Source: Catonia carolina
Taxonomy: Eukaryota; Arthropoda; Insecta; Hemiptera; Achilidae
Direction: 5' to 3'
Length of the DNA stretch: 64,000 bases
Assembly (NCBI GenBank): GCA_035578175.1
Contig: JAQMRL010000010.1
Span: 33,100,784 to 33,164,783 of the forward strand
The notes under the pieces were generated by a model. It had not been told where the DNA came from. It saw only the letters and a list, made by a program, of their open reading frames with translations, and did not search any database. The translations under genes and the position numbers were made by a program. Shown here one piece after another: positions 35,283 to 48,529 of the stretch; position 1 is the stretch's first letter, and each line of letters begins with the position of its first letter.

Positions 35283-35765
35283 TAATGAGATTTGAGCATT
35301 ACAAGATGTCTAAGAGTTCAGATTACGTAGACTTAACTGAAGTTAATAAAATCCTTTTCATGAGACAATGCGTCTCATGGCTGGTAGCAGTTTTAAAAAG
35401 CCTTACCTTTGACTTACGGCAAAAACCATTAGTGTTTTATGTATCTACTCTTTTCTTTAAGAGGATTGAATGACTTTATTTTCGATTCCAAATTCTGACT
35501 CTGATTTCTTGACTTCCGGTCGAAACCGGAAATTGAAACTCAATCCAGGCCCACTAACTTTTTTGTGTAGATTACGAATCCGAAAATTGTTTGTTGCTAT
35601 CTCTTGTAGTTCCTGACTTCCGGTTTTGGGCCATTTCCGGTCGAAATCGGGACTTCAAATCCAATTCATGCCCACTAACTTTTTGTGTAGATTACGAATC
35701 CGAAAACATTTTGTTTCTATCTCTTGTAGTTTTTGGCATATGGGTGTGACAGACGGACGGACAAA
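35283..35765 (+). repeat. Direct duplication of about 125 bp
   Basis: Two adjacent copies (about 35508-35611 and 35630-35731) share CCCACTAACTTTTT and GTGTAGATTACGAATCCG, followed by GACAGACGGACGGAC. Class unknown; no coding potential. Confidence 0.6.
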
Positions 35766-36160
35766 GGAAAATAATATTATATGTTAATAATTGTATTTAA
35801 AAAATTGCCATCATAACTGTTTAAAATTATTTATTTATTATCTAGACAGAAAAATTACAATCTGTTCTTACATGAAACAACAAGAACGAGAAAATAAATT
35901 TAGAAAGAATTTTTTGAATTAAGTAAAATTTCTATAATAAATTTCAGAGGTTAATCGTAGTCAAATCTGCTACTTAAGTCAAACACATCGTTGCCTGTCT
36001 ATAAGTCATGTAAAAATATAGTCTCTCTCTTGTCCAGTAAGTTTATCGTGAATTGGTATGTATGATTAAGGACCATGGTATCTCAAGTACGTAAAAATAT
36101 TGTTTAAAAAATAATAATAAATAAAGTAATTTTTATCATAAAATGAAGTAAACATTCTTC
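35766..36160. other. Unassigned AT-rich DNA
   Basis: Nothing recognised. Confidence 0.3.
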
Positions 36161-36540
36161 TCTTTTTCTTCTTCTTTAGTTTTCCCCCCAGTTGGAGCAC
36201 CTGTCTTTGAAGAACGAGCTTCGTAGATATCTTGCTGCTATCTCTTTCGCTCCTATACTAGTTTCATATTTGTTGATCTGTGGCCCTCCTTTACTCTGTT
36301 ATGATATTGTTGAGTTGTTTTATTCTTGAAGGGGAGTCGGCAAAGATTACTGTTCCTTAATACTTTCTTTTCTTCTCTGTTTTGAATCATTTTCTCTGTT
36401 ATGATTAAGTCTTTCATGTCGGACTTTATTTCCTGGATTCATTTATTTTGGGTCTTGTTTTTGAGTTGGTAACTTAGGACCTCCTTAGTGAGTTTTATAT
36501 CAGGTAGTCTGCAGAAGTGACTGAAAAGGGCATTCATTTT
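36161..36540 (-). mobile_element. Decayed LINE 3' region
   Basis: The minus strand reads FCRLPDIKLTKEVLSYQL, then an IQEIKSDMKDL segment and a GAA-rich tail, typical of RTE-like C-termini, with stops and frameshifts. Confidence 0.5.
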
Positions 36541-37186
36541 TTCTAATTTTCAGACAAACAAATGAAAAAAAGTTTTATAATAAATAAAGTAATTTTTTTC
36601 ATAAAATAATCGCTTAGCTCGTCGCTGTCTACGTACTTAGTAGAATTATTAGGGTTTTGGTAATCGAGTTTGTTGTTTGCTCCCACCCCACTGATTCGGT
36701 CAACCTTTATGTTAAAATACAACTTTCCATGTATAGATTTGCCCCCATCACCCATTGTTTTTTCCTAATTTCCTGATTATTGCAGAAAATACAAAATTAT
36801 GGTTTATTTATTATCCGGCTCTTTGAAGATTTGCTGCACTGACGCCGTGGTTAAGCAATTAATGTCCTTCATGAAGATTAATTGGTGGAGTTTTATGAAA
36901 GTTCTTTTACTTTCAGATGAAATTTAATTCCAAATCAAACACTTTGGAACTCGTATTAATTCGGGGATACTCTGTACCGATTCGACGGCCTCAATTAATT
37001 AAGGAAAGTGACTTTCACTTTTTAATTTTCACGCGTTTAATTTATCTTTTTTGTTATTTTATACGTTGTGGTTGGAACCTTCATTAACATAAATAATGAT
37101 GTTTGTTTATGTGCATTGTTTTGTCGGAATTTTTATTAGCATTTCATTTTCTATATTTTATTGTTCTCTACATGCGCCTATGTTCA
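36541..37186. other. Unassigned AT-rich DNA
   Basis: Nothing recognised. Confidence 0.3.
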
Positions 37187-37290
37187 TAACAGGGAGGTGA
37201 AGTGTTAAATTAATTGCACTCGATCTATTAGTTCCAGGGTTACAAAAATAGTTCTGTTTCTTATCACATAGTCATACAGAGACATACAGA

Positions 37291-37645
37291 ATCTCTGTAT
37301 GATTTCATCCAGGACCTGGGGGGATGGTACGCCTCTAGTGTTACATTAAGGACATCGGGTGTCCGAGTCCTCACTGGTCACGGTGAGTTCGCAGCATATT
37401 TAAAGCGGTTCCGCCTGCTGGCTGATGATTCTTGCGTCTGTGGGGAGGTCCAATCTAATACACATTTGCTGTATGATTGCCCCACTCTTGGGGGGTCCTG
37501 ACGACAACTGACCCTGGAGCTTCAAGACCAAGGGGAAAATTGGCCTCTCACGGAACGTTCGAGTTTGTACCGCGAGGTGCATGCCCGGGCGGTGTGGGGG
37601 TTCCTTGACGAGGTAGCTACGTTCTACCGTCGTCATGTAGTTTAA
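37291..37645 (+). pseudogene. LINE ORF2 C-terminus (zinc-knuckle region)
   Basis: About 118 codons with a LTGHGEFAAYLKRFRL segment and a CVC-x7-H-x4-C knuckle, characteristic of the end of R1/I/Jockey-type reverse transcriptase ORFs. An in-frame TGA at 37499-37501 interrupts it just after the knuckle; the normal end is a TAA at 37643-37645. Reverse transcriptase and endonuclease are missing. Confidence 0.7.
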
Positions 37646-37649
37646 CTAA

Positions 37650-38353
37650 GGCTACTTGCACACACACCGATTTTGGACGTTTGGTAAAAAATCGGCCGAT
37701 ATTTTATCGGTAGCAGATATACCGAATTTTTACCGGTAGCAGGTATACCGAATTTTTACCGTGGTGACTGACTGTCATTTTTGACAATGTGACCGGGAAT
37801 GTGCGTGTCGTGTCAAACAACCAGTTGCATTGTCGTGGCACGAGATTATTAAATAATAATGAATCCTAAACGAGTAGTTGCTATGTGGTTTTTGTATCGC
37901 CGTATTAAGCGACGTAGAATTAAGCGCAAGTGCTGGATTCATCCTATCAATCAAATTGCCTCCACTAACGAAATAAGGACATCATTATCTATAACTTCAC
38001 CCATTGGAAATTTATTTAACACGCACTAATAACAATAGTGATAAATGTAGTCCTATATCAGCACAGCAGTCGGCTGGAAAGGAATATGGTGCAGCGAGAA
38101 CTGCCGAGGACGGTCGGTAAACAATCGGTGCGTGTGCCAGCATGTATTTAGTCACGTACGCCACTGAGAGGCCGATACTACACCGGCATCGGCGGTACGC
38201 AGTGACAGTGGCCGGCTGCTCACCGGGATTTTACCGGCGCCGATCAGCGGTCGGCGTGTGTGCCAGGTTCCGTTCCCTCATGCAGTTCACTAATGGAATT
38301 TGGACGGCCGGTAAAAAATCGGCCGTCCAAAATCGGTGTGTGTGCAAATAGCC
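37650..38353. mobile_element. PIF/Harbinger non-autonomous element in the LINE 3' UTR
   Basis: A 704-bp element with TIRs GGCTAYTTGCACACACACCG and TAA duplications (37647-37649, 38354-38356). Internally, 37859 to about 37990 encodes a transposase-like N-terminus with RKCWIHPINQ, the start of HARBI1-type nucleases, soon lost to a stop. It is the youngest layer of a three-level nest. Confidence 0.8.
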
Positions 38354-39091
38354 TAAGGGTTGTGTCCCTCGGCTGTCGTCGAAGGCACTGAAGACTAAAT
38401 TAAATAGTGTACAAACACTTTCTGGCAAACTTAAAGGCGGCTGGGTCCTAACTAATATTTTTATTATTAGTTATTTAATGTTTTAATCTTCGACAAGTTA
38501 TTCTTGACTGTTAGGACCCACATGTTTTCTGACGCGGGCCTTGAGCCCCAAGAGGCACCCTGACAAGAGGGCGAGAAATGCACACTTCCCAGGTCGGTCG
38601 ACCTGGCTCCAACTCGCCCTCGAAATTTTTATATTCTAACTATTTTAATTACATGCAAGGTGACTGTCGCCGTCACAAAGTTTTATAAGAGTTCTTAGGA
38701 ACGGCCTCCAGGTCTATACCTTCCGGCGACCAATTGGAGGGGAGGTGGTGGGAGAAATGCCAGGAAACCATTACCATTATCACATAGTCAGCCAATTATA
38801 TGAGTGAACTATTAATGAACAGAAGAGGTCGAGGTTTAAAAAACACTAGTCAAGAGTTATCTCCTCTGAGAGTAATGAATTTCACTTTACAGCCAGACCC
38901 TGTGGTGATTGAAGTAAAAGGTCATTTGCAGGGTGGAAAGTGGGTGCTTTTCGGAGGGCCTGACATGCTGATAAGCGTACTCTTTCAACTCAGTGAGGAA
39001 GGCAATAGTAAGCCACCTCATTTCTCGTTTTTATGTAGTAAAACCTCTAGAGATTCAAACCAGCCTTTCAGCTGTTGACCTAAACAACAGC

Positions 39092-39762
39092 AAATTTGTC
39101 TATCCATCTTCTTGGTCGTTTTGATTATGAGACAGATTGGTTGTTTTTAAAATGAAGTAGAACTCATTGCTATAATATTTTAAAACGGTATTTCCTTTCG
39201 TTCTTATCATTAGACATTATCATTAGACATTGTTGATAAGGTCCACTGATCTAAAGCTATTTAGTAGAAATATTTTTCGAATGACTCATAAAGGACTTTT
39301 GTAGGAATCAATGAAGTAGGCCTTTGATAATTTTAAAATATGTTATCGTCCTTTGAACCAAAGATACCATAGTGTAGGCCTACTGGATAACCTTCTTTTT
39401 TTATCAATGGTTATTTATTACAGTGACTTAATTTTTAAATTATAATCTATCACTCTTCATCAATCATGTTGTTGGAAGCTTGCTCGTTAAAAAAATGAAA
39501 AATATAGGATTTTTATATTACAGTAAACTTCTACTTATTCGAAATTTATGTAATGAGAGCCAGCCGATTTCGGATGACCAAAAATACAGGTTAATGAATT
39601 AAGAAACAATTCCTTATTTGAAAATATAATAAGTTGTGACAAGTTTAAAATTGTTAGAAACTGAATTGTAGTACTAATATTCTCGGTATAAACTGGAGAT
39701 TTTCCTATAAATTTTTTCCCTACCGTTTATGTACTCCACGGTTTAACTAGGTAATAAAAAAA
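39092..39762. other. Unassigned AT-rich DNA
   Basis: Nothing recognised. Confidence 0.3.
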
Positions 39763-40379
39763 TCTGTTGTGAAACGCACAAGACTTTCTCTTGCTAATGT
39801 AAATAAAAAACCATAGACCTATGTTTAATTATTTGTAAACATTGTATAAAGAAAAATATAACCTAATTTTAATCATGAGTGAATGATAAAAAACGAAATC
39901 AACCTTTGTAGAACTTAAAAATACGAGAAGTCACTCATTGACGCTTAACTAAGTTCTGTAGAAAAATAATCTTAAAAAAAAGTTTTAGATTTTTGTCCTG
40001 TAAATTTATGTATAACCTATATATTTTTTTATAGCTATATATTTTTGTCCTAAAATAAGGCAGCAATATTTAAAAAAATCATTTTTTGCCGATTTTGATG
40101 AAAAAATACAGAAAATCACTAATTGACGCTAAACTAAGCGTTGTACAGAAAAACGCTTGAAATAAAAGTTGTAGAATTTTAAAAGTTTTACAACTTTATT
40201 ATACATTTTTCCTGAAATGCACATTGAGGCCGCAATCTTAAAAACAAAACATTTTTTTCTATGAGAGCACAGGCTCCTCAAGAATATCAGCCATGGCGCT
40301 TCTTGTAGAGGATAAAAAATGTAGTAATTGAGCCGTTTTTGAGAAAACATCAAAAAAGTGAAATATGCACGAATTAACT
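39763..40379 (-). mobile_element. Family A copy, 5'-truncated
   Basis: Minus-strand 3' end (TCTGTTGTGAAACGCACA) through both body halves; stops before the TG core where a LINE tail begins. Confidence 0.6.
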
Positions 40380-40455
40380 GCTGTTGACAAAGTGAGACAT
40401 TCCATGATGATCGCCAACGTTCGTAACGGATAGGGAGCTCAAGAAGAAGGAAATC
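40380..40455 (+). mobile_element. LINE tail fragment
   Basis: GTTGACAAAGTGAGACATTC ... GTAACGGATAGGGAGC and AAGAAGAAGG match the end of the LINE at 27203-27450. Confidence 0.55.
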
Positions 40456-40609
40456 TAAATGTTGGATATTTCAGAGGTGCAAACGTTTTCCATTCAAGAA
40501 ACTTTCAACATTCTTCTGTAGCACCACATCTCTAACGCTTCAAGTCGTTTTATTTCATTACTGTTCGAAGTCTAAAGCGTTAAAACCACTCAACAGAATT
40601 AAAAACAAG

Positions 40610-40760
40610 TAGCAAAATTTTTTTGTAACGTGCTCGCATCTCATCATGCGGTCTTGTGATCGAATCCTATTCAGGCCCGGCATATTTTCATACGTTACAA
40701 AAAATCATTTCGTCCTTCACCGTCTGCATTAGCAGTAACTGCAGAACAGTCGGATGTTAA
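40610..40760 (+). mobile_element. tRNA-derived SINE fragment
   Basis: B-box-like GTGATCGAATCC at about 40655, then GGCATATTTTCATACGTTAC as in the SINE at 30335. The A box is truncated. Confidence 0.55.
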
Positions 40761-41102
40761 ACCAAAAAAAGAAGTTTTTGAAGTACACAAGATACACAAG
40801 ATTCCGCCCCATTTTATTTTTCGATTTTACTGTTCGTGATCTGATATCCGTTCGATTGTCCCTATCGTTATGTAACTGACAGCTAAGGTTGGAACTTGAT
40901 AAAGTTGTTCGAGTTTATACCCTTCACAGTAATATGAACCAACAGATTCTGCTGTTAACTATTACAAGGACTTTAAGTATTTTTGATGTTCGTATTAAAA
41001 CCAGCTTCTGTGCAATTCTCAATAAGATTCTTGGATATGTTGTGAAAATTTTCATGACGATGCCAACAGGACTATCATTCGCGTACTTTTTAAGTAGGGA
41101 AA

Positions 41103-41190
41103 TATTGTATTGGTAAGTGCGAATAGTTACTATGCCAGGGGTCCTGAGTTCAATTCGCATTCAGGTTTGGTTCTAAACCGACTCGTATGC
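41103..41190 (+). mobile_element. tRNA-like SINE remnant
   Basis: A GAGTTCAATTCGC B box near 41147 with a weak upstream A-box. The body is not recognisable. Confidence 0.35.
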
Positions 41191-42098
41191 GTCCTCTATA
41201 AACTGTTTTTTTTCTTCAAGTGGTAAAGATTAGTTGAAATCAAACTCTAAAATTTTGCAAGGTCACAATGTCTTTCCCTCTTTACAGCGTTTAGAAGTAA
41301 TTATGTAAATTTATTGTTTTTTGATCGATTCATTATGCGTTTTAATCATCTACTGTGGTCTGTTAGTACATTATCTTTCAGTGTTTAACCACCATAAACT
41401 TTTAAAGTTAGTATATTTTTATGTTTAAATTAATAGTACACAATAGACGCCAGTTTTGTAATTAACAAAGTTGCTTTTTTAAGTAAATTTGTAATTTGTT
41501 AATGGCCGACAGTCTTATAACTATTTTTTTCTAAGAATTGTAAAATTCTTGCAATGAATGATGAAACTTTTCTGTGTATTGTCTTATTATTCAAAATTTA
41601 TTATTAGTGTCGCCTCGTACGCCATGAGAAAATAATTTTACTGATTTTACAAAAAAATAAAAATGCTGTTTGGATAAATACTTGCAAAGCAAATGGATTT
41701 AATTTTTACGGGTATATTAATTTTTTGTAGCATGTAGTGCAGAAATAAACTAATTCATATAATATTGTACAAGCCTAGCTAACTGCATAACAATTAGTTC
41801 TAAAAGAAACAATTTTTTCCTACATAACTAATACAAATTATGAAATAAAGTAGTTCCGCTTATTTAACGAGCTTCCATGTATTTCTCAGACTTATTAGGA
41901 TTTGTGGTCAATCGTGCGTAGCATTTCTGGAATTAAAACCACCGAAAGTTTTTTTTTTTAAATTAAAGTTCGTTGAAAACATTTTCGCTGTGTTATTTGT
42001 ATAGTAAAATGAAAGATTAACTAGAAGTATAAAACAGATTGTTGTCAAATATTCGATAAGAATAAAAAATGACTGAAAACCCTTTCCCTTTAAACACA
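41191..42098. other. Unassigned AT-rich DNA
   Basis: Nothing recognised. Confidence 0.3.
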
Positions 42099-42318
42099 TT
42101 GTTGTTTAGGTCATCAGCCGAAAGATTGGTTTGAACCTCTAGACGCTTTATACTAAGTAAAACTAGGAATGAGGTGGTTTACCAAGCCTTCTTCACTGAG
42201 TGGAAAAGTATAATCAGCATGCCAGGCTCTTTGTAAAGCATCTACTTTTCACCCTGCAAATGAAACCTTCACTTCATTTACCACAGGGTCTTGCTGTATT
42301 ATGAAATTCATTAGATTT
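42099..42318 (-). mobile_element. Family B partial copy
   Basis: Tail half in minus orientation (GTTGTTTAGGTCATCAGCCG to TGAAATTCATTAG). Confidence 0.6.
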
Positions 42319-42339
42319 TGAAACACTTTAAGAACTTTA

Positions 42340-42490
42340 TATAGGTTTTTTTTTTATTGAGTGATGATGCCTACATAAGCCTTGGGCTTGTGCGTAGGTA
42401 ATGATATGTGGTGATTTACAGATGAAAAAATTGCAAGACCTGACCGGGAATCGAACCCGGGACCCCGGCATAGTAGCCAGTTGTTAACTC
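42340..42490 (-). mobile_element. tRNA-derived SINE
   Basis: Minus strand: B box GGGTTCGATTCCCGGTC (about 42445-42461) and a preceding tRNA-like arm (about 42462-42485), followed downstream by the SINE body. It sits between two family B copies. Confidence 0.6.
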
Positions 42491-42495
42491 ACTAT

Positions 42496-42886
42496 TCTGC
42501 CCATAATGGGAAGGCGAAATGATAAATTAGTTGCACTCGATCTGCTGTTTCCAGGGCTACAAAAAGTAGTTCTGTTTCTTATCATTTAGTCAGCTAATTA
42601 TATGACTGAACTGTTTAAGAACAGAAGAGGAGAGGTTTAAATGACACTAGTTACAGGTATTTCCTCTGAAAGTAATCAATTTCACTATACCTGTGGTGAA
42701 TGACGTGGAAGGTGTCATTTTCAGGGTGAAAAGTAGATGCTTTTCAGAGGGCCTGGTATGCTAATAACCATACTTTTCAATTCAGTGAGGATAACAATGC
42801 TAATCCACCTACTCCTCGTTTTATTTTGTAAAGCATCTAGAGGTTCAAACCAGCCTTTCGGTGGTTGATCTAAACAACAGCTACTC
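42496..42886 (+). mobile_element. Family B copy
   Basis: Near full length, CTGCCCATAATGGGAAG to GATCTAAACAACAG. Confidence 0.7.
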
Positions 42887-42996
42887 AATATTGTCCTTTT
42901 AAATTCCATTACCGATTAGGCATGTGGTTAAACCACAGCAATCAGTGGTTATCTGAATCTGGCTGCTTCTATTCGGCACACTTTCCGTTAATTTTT

Positions 42997-43129
42997 ACTT
43001 TTTCTTGCCTATATGAATATAGAGGAAGGAAAGTATTGTTTTAATGTAGATTTTTAGAAATCGAGTTTTCACCGGATTACACGTTTTCAGACCCCTGAAC
43101 CCAAAAAACATGTTTTAGCGATTGGCCTG

Positions 43130-43191
<62 letters not shown>

Positions 43192-43976
43192 TGCGCGCGC
43201 GCGCGCGTGTGAACAGAATATCTCAAGAACGGAACATTGTACGAACTTGAAACTTAAGTTAGCTACATACCACTACCGGACCCGACACGAACATTTTCTT
43301 CAAAATCGGTCAACCGGACGTAGTAGTTTAATCGTGTAATTTTTCACTTTTCCCGATTTTCTCAAAAACTAGTCCTACGATTTTTTAAAAATCGCCTGGT
43401 TTACTAAATTTTTTATGCTCTACAAGATAGGATAGGCGCCATGTTTGCTGAAATTCTTGGTGAGGCTGTTTTCACGTAAAACAGTTGTTTTTTTAAGATT
43501 GCGGCTTTAATATGCATTTTAGCGCAAAAATTTATATAATAAAATTTGTAGATAATTTCATATTCTACAACTTTTATTTCAATTTTTTTTTGTATAACGC
43601 TTATTTTTACGGTAATTTGCAATTTTCTGTTTTTTTTCTCACTGTGAAAAATCGATTTTTTTAAAGATTTCGGCCTTAGTATGTACTTTACGACAAAAGT
43701 GTATGTAATAAAATTTATAGGAAATTAAAAGATCTACAAATTTTTTAAATAGCATTTTTCTCTACAGAGCCTAGTTTAGCGTGAAAAAGTGATTTTCCGT
43801 ATTTTTAAGGCAAACTGAGGTTGATTTTCATTTTGCGTCTTTCAGTCATGATTAAAATAAGGTTATGTTTTTTGAGGTTAGTTTTTTGTTTATTTCTAAT
43901 GTTTTATCACAAATGTTAGGTTATATGGGTCATTATTTGCATTGGCAAGAGAAAGTCGTGTGTGTTTCACACCAGA
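42997..43976 (+). mobile_element. Family A copy with long TG/CG core
   Basis: ACTTTTTCTTGCC start, an expanded TG/CG tract at 43128-43209, and a 3' end CACACCAGA at 43976. Confidence 0.7.
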
Positions 43977-45006
43977 TTTTTGAGCTTCTTTGGGTTACTT
44001 ATGTAACATTTTCCACAAATTAAATTTCGCTTCCTAGTTTCAATCTTTCTAACAATTTCGTAATTAGTAATCCGCTAAACGTTATTACAAAGATTACAGC
44101 AAATGGTACAATACAAAAGACAAAACAATTTTATATTATTGGATTCGCTATACATATTACACACACATTTCTCTATAACAGTATCTGTGAAGACTTAATA
44201 ACAAATCAGTTGGATGCACGTGATATAATGTTCTTTCATGTACGTAAACTCACGCACGTATTCTTTCTAGTGTAAAGCCATATAAGTTGAAATAACTAGG
44301 AAGGAAATTCTTTTATGTATTATTACTGTTGACAGGTTTAGCCTAATGAATTAGTTTAGCACTTAGGTTTATCCGTAACTATTATGTTTTAAAGATACCG
44401 CATTTTTCTGTTCATTTTTAATAAATGATTAATAGAAAGTGGATTCATAATATTATGTATCGTTTAATCTGAACGATTCAGTTCTAAAGGTTTTTTAAAG
44501 TCAATGTAAGTGTCAACTGTCATTTTTTAACAATTTATTATAATTTTTTTTATTAAATTTTCACTGGTGTATAATTTGAAGAGTAAATTAAGTGGTGTTA
44601 GTCAATATCTGAAATATTATTTATGAATTTTTAAATTTTATTCAAAGTGTTTATCGTGGTACGTTATTCAGTATTTCAGCGTTAATGTTTTAACAGGAAC
44701 GACAAAATTATGTTTTTTTTTTGTGATTACCCTTTGAAAATTTTGTAGCACAAATACCTATCAGGAATAAAATTGTTTCTAATCCCGTTATTTTGACGTG
44801 TAACTTAAGGTAGTTGCCTTCGTTTTTCCTTCCTTACCCTACATTTTTTATTTGTTACATACACGTGTGTTTCATTTTACTGAACGTTAAAGATGTAAAT
44901 TTTAGTAGTGTTGAGCTCCAAGATTTATTCGTGGAAAATACTACTCAGAAACCTTTTAAAACCCACTCCATTAAAACGTTTTGATGTACTGTAAGTAACA
45001 CTGACG
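43977..45006. other. Unassigned AT-rich DNA
   Basis: Nothing recognised. Confidence 0.3.
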
Positions 45007-45195
45007 TATGGCGGCTACGTGGTCCGGTGGTTAGAGCGCTACACTACGCTACTATGCAAAGCGGAAGGTCCTAGGTTCGATTTTTGGGTATGGTTTGAAA
45101 TGTTTTACACGTTAAAACCCACCATTTCCAAATCCATAGATAGTAGTCACTAATAACAAAAGCATTTGATGGGACTTAAAGTAAACTAAAAAAAA
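45007..45195 (+). mobile_element. tRNA-derived SINE
   Basis: A box TGGTTAGAGCGC (about 45030) and B box AGGTTCGATTTTT (about 45074), body with TTTTACACGTTAAAACCCAC and an A-rich end. Relative of the SINEs at 10085, 20390 and 52080. Confidence 0.65.
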
Positions 45196-46550
45196 ACTAA
45201 CGTAGTTTAAAGCAACTGTTAAGATTTAAAGATGTTTTAGCAATAGGGTATACATAGAGGGAGTGTCGTGCAAAAACGAACCAATAACTTGTCATCATTG
45301 TACCATTAGCACATTTATACGTTCACTATATTTTAGCCACGCTTCCTTTCAGAAACATAAAATACAGTTATTTCTATCGTATCAATATGTCCTTAGAATT
45401 TTATTGAAATCTATAAATTAATTAATTACATGTCGGATGAGAAATTTAAGTTAATTCAAATTAAATTTAATCTTATTTGATATTATAAAAAAAATAATTT
45501 ATTCATTGAAAACAATTAATTTTAGTTTTATATTCCTGAATTTTATTCATAATTTTATTCCTAAGATTATAATAAATTATTTGGATTTAATTTACTTTAA
45601 AAATTTCTATAACGTATATTTTATCAATTATAATAAAAATAAAATGTTTATATCTTAACTAACTTTAATTAACTTCACCTACCTATAGTAATTTGTAATG
45701 TTAATAGATTTTCGTTGCAACATGTTACGAAATAGTTATAATCAGCTCTTAAAGTGCTAATTGAATTTTTCATTTTGTTACAGGTAATAAAACACTTTAC
45801 TTATCTCTGTTATGATTCATTAACTTCGTAAGTGGTACTGGTAAGTGTTAAATTCTGTCAATCAATATAAATGTTGAATATTTTTACTTATATGGTGACG
45901 TTTAGTTCTAGTTCTTTTTGGAATCTGGTTATTTTTTATTAATAAAATTTCCTTTTTAATTTATAACAAATATTTATTTACAAATTAATTGCTTACTTGA
46001 ACAATTGCAGTTTCTATAATTCTAAAAAATTAACAGTACACAACTTAAACTAAACTTAACTGAAAATAAACTTGGAAATTTTTTAACAAAAAAAAAATTA
46101 TTCCTTACTACGTACCTGATAAAAATTGCACATTATTTTCCTGTTTAGGAAAATATATTTCAATACGCAACGCAAAAACTGGTTTTTAACTGACGTAACT
46201 TCACAACTGTTGGCAAACTATACTGATTAACAGGTGGGCAGGATTATTTTTTATAAACACCATAGAATTTCTAGAAATATAACAGATCATAGAACAAAAC
46301 AAAACATAAAGAATTCTAGAATAATCCGGATAATATGAGTGTAGAAATAACGTATATTAGTTTTATGGAACCCTCTATTCCAAACTAGAAAAATCAACAA
46401 GACTAGCTGCTTATCCAAAAAGTAATAAATTACACTTGTTAAAACTCAAACTAAAGCTGCCTTTTGTAGAATCATAATTCTCTCCCATATTGTCCGTATA
46501 TCACAATATTCCAGTAATTGGTTAGAACACGAATCAACTTATTACTTTTT
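45196..46550. other. Unassigned AT-rich DNA
   Basis: Nothing recognised. Confidence 0.3.
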
Positions 46551-46993
46551 ATACGCTTATTTGTATACACTTTTGTCGTAAAATGGCTGAAGTCTAAGGC
46601 TGAAATCTTAAATAATCGATTTTTTACACTTTTCGTGAGAAAAAACCCAGTAAATCGCTAATTACCGCTAAACTAAGCGTTACACAAAAAATGTTTGAAA
46701 TAAAAGTTAAAGGTTTTTAAATTCTCTACAACTTCTGTTGTATACATTTTACGCTAAAATCCATATTAAGGCTGCAATCTTAAAAAACCATTTTTTACGA
46801 GAAAATAGCCTTCCCAAGAATTTTAGCAGACATGGCGCCTAATAGAGCATAAAAATTTAGTAAATGAGGGCGATTTTTAAAAAAATCGTAGGAGCCATTT
46901 TTTTGAGGAAATCGCAAAAAAGTTATAAGTGACACGAATAAACTACTACTTCCGTTTGTCCGATTTTGATGAAAATTTTCTTGAGATATTTTG

Positions 46994-47052
<59 letters not shown>

Positions 47053-47059
47053 GCGCGTG

Positions 47060-47092
<33 letters not shown>

Positions 47093-47216
47093 CAATCGTT
47101 AAAAACAGGGTTTCTTGGGTTCAGAGGGTCTGAAAACGTGTAGATCCAGTGAAATCTCGATTCGATATGAAAACAATACTTTTCTTCCTATATAATTATG
47201 TAGGCAAGAGAAAATG
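46551..47216 (-). mobile_element. Family A copy, 3'-truncated
   Basis: Keeps the 5' terminus on the minus strand (GGCAAGAGAAAAT at 47204-47216) and a CA/CG microsatellite core at 46997-47091. The 3' hairpin is lost. Confidence 0.65.
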
Positions 47217-48000
47217 AAAAATTATAAAAATCCGTTCGGTAAAGCTCTGTATTTAGGCGTTTATGGATTCTATTTAATAACAAATAAAAAATTATTAATA
47301 ATAAATTAATAAATAATAAATTTAATAATAATAAAAATACATTGGAAGCGATTTTGCTTTTTTAAATATACTTATAATTCTACCGTAAGTTGTGGATAGT
47401 TTCTCTAAAGATTTTTTTAAGAATTTCATTTTGTGATATCAGTTACGCTCGTGGAATAAAAATAAATAAATTGAGTTTTTTATTGACATCGACGAAATTT
47501 TTTAAAGTATCAGGAAGTAATAACGTTCACCAGCAGTAATAATACACGTCGAGTTATAAGATATAACAATAGTGGTGTTTTATTATTTATTGAATAAATC
47601 CGTTATTGAATTCTGTAGAAGAACTTTTTATTAGTTTGACGCATTGTAATCAATGTTCACCGGACTCTCTCTACCAGCGAAAAGTGTTTGTAAAATATTT
47701 CTTTCCGTTCGTGCTTGCTTAATTTTCTTTTAAAAAGTAAATTGATATGTCAGTAAAGTTAACTTTCTTAATGTTCATTTTCAAATTAAACTTTATTTAT
47801 GTATTTTATAAATTGATGCTATTTAAAAATATCAACAGGAATTTTGTTTTGTTATTACCGGAACGTTTTGGAATTACATCAGAGTTGTTCGTTTGGTGAA
47901 ATTCCAGTATCTGCAATCGTAAAAGTAATTTATGTTTTCCGGAAATGGTAACACCAAAACAGCTAGTGATTATTTTTAGTTGTACTAATTTTTAAATCTG
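47217..48000. other. Unassigned AT-rich DNA
   Basis: Nothing recognised. Confidence 0.3.
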
Positions 48001-48392
48001 CCCATAATAGACAGGTAGAGTGTCAAATTATTTATACTCAATCTGTTCGTTGCAGGGCTAAAATAAATAGTTCTGTTTCTTATCACATGGTCAGCCAATT
48101 AAATGACTGAATCGTTTAAGAACAGAAGAGGTAGAGGTGTAAAAGACACTAATCAGAGTTATCTCGTCTGAAAGTAATGAATTTTATTATACAGCCAGAC
48201 CCTGTGGTGAGTGAAATGAAGGTGTCATTTGCAGAGTGGAAAATATGTGCTTTTCAGAGGGCCCGGCATGCTGATAAGCGTACTTTTCCACTCAGTGAGG
48301 AAGGCAATGGTAAACCACTTCACTCCTCGTTTTACTTAGTAAAACCTCTACAGGTTCAAACCAGCCTAAGGCTGATGACCTAAACAACACAA
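48001..48392 (+). mobile_element. Family B copy
   Basis: Full-length member of the sub-type also seen at 4646 and 48705 (GTTCGTTGCAGGGCTAAAAT). Confidence 0.75.
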
Positions 48393-48529
48393 TTTTTAAA
48401 TGAATCATATCCATCACACGTCTTGAATTCAAGATAAAAGGACTTCTCTTTTAATCTTGTTTCAATTTGTATCACCATCTTGATCATTAGGGACTAATGT
48501 GGGTAATGTAACGTAGGTTTTACTTTTAA

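Larger units (their letters stand above)
37275..38776 (+). mobile_element. 5'-truncated LINE with 14-bp TSD, itself carrying a MITE
   Basis: Begins inside the last part of ORF2, keeps a 3' UTR (38357-38776) and ends without poly-A. The 14-bp duplication and the ORF2 C-terminal type fit an R1/I/Jockey-like non-LTR retrotransposon. A short TACAGAGA...TCTCTGTA palindrome marks the 5' junction. Confidence 0.7.
37187..39091 (+). mobile_element. Family B copy split by a LINE
   Basis: Family B sequence runs 37187-37274 and resumes at 38777-39091. The 14-bp sequence TTATCACATAGTCA is present at both breakpoints (37261-37274, 38777-38790) and single in other family B copies, so it is the target duplication of the intervening LINE. 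Confidence 0.8.
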
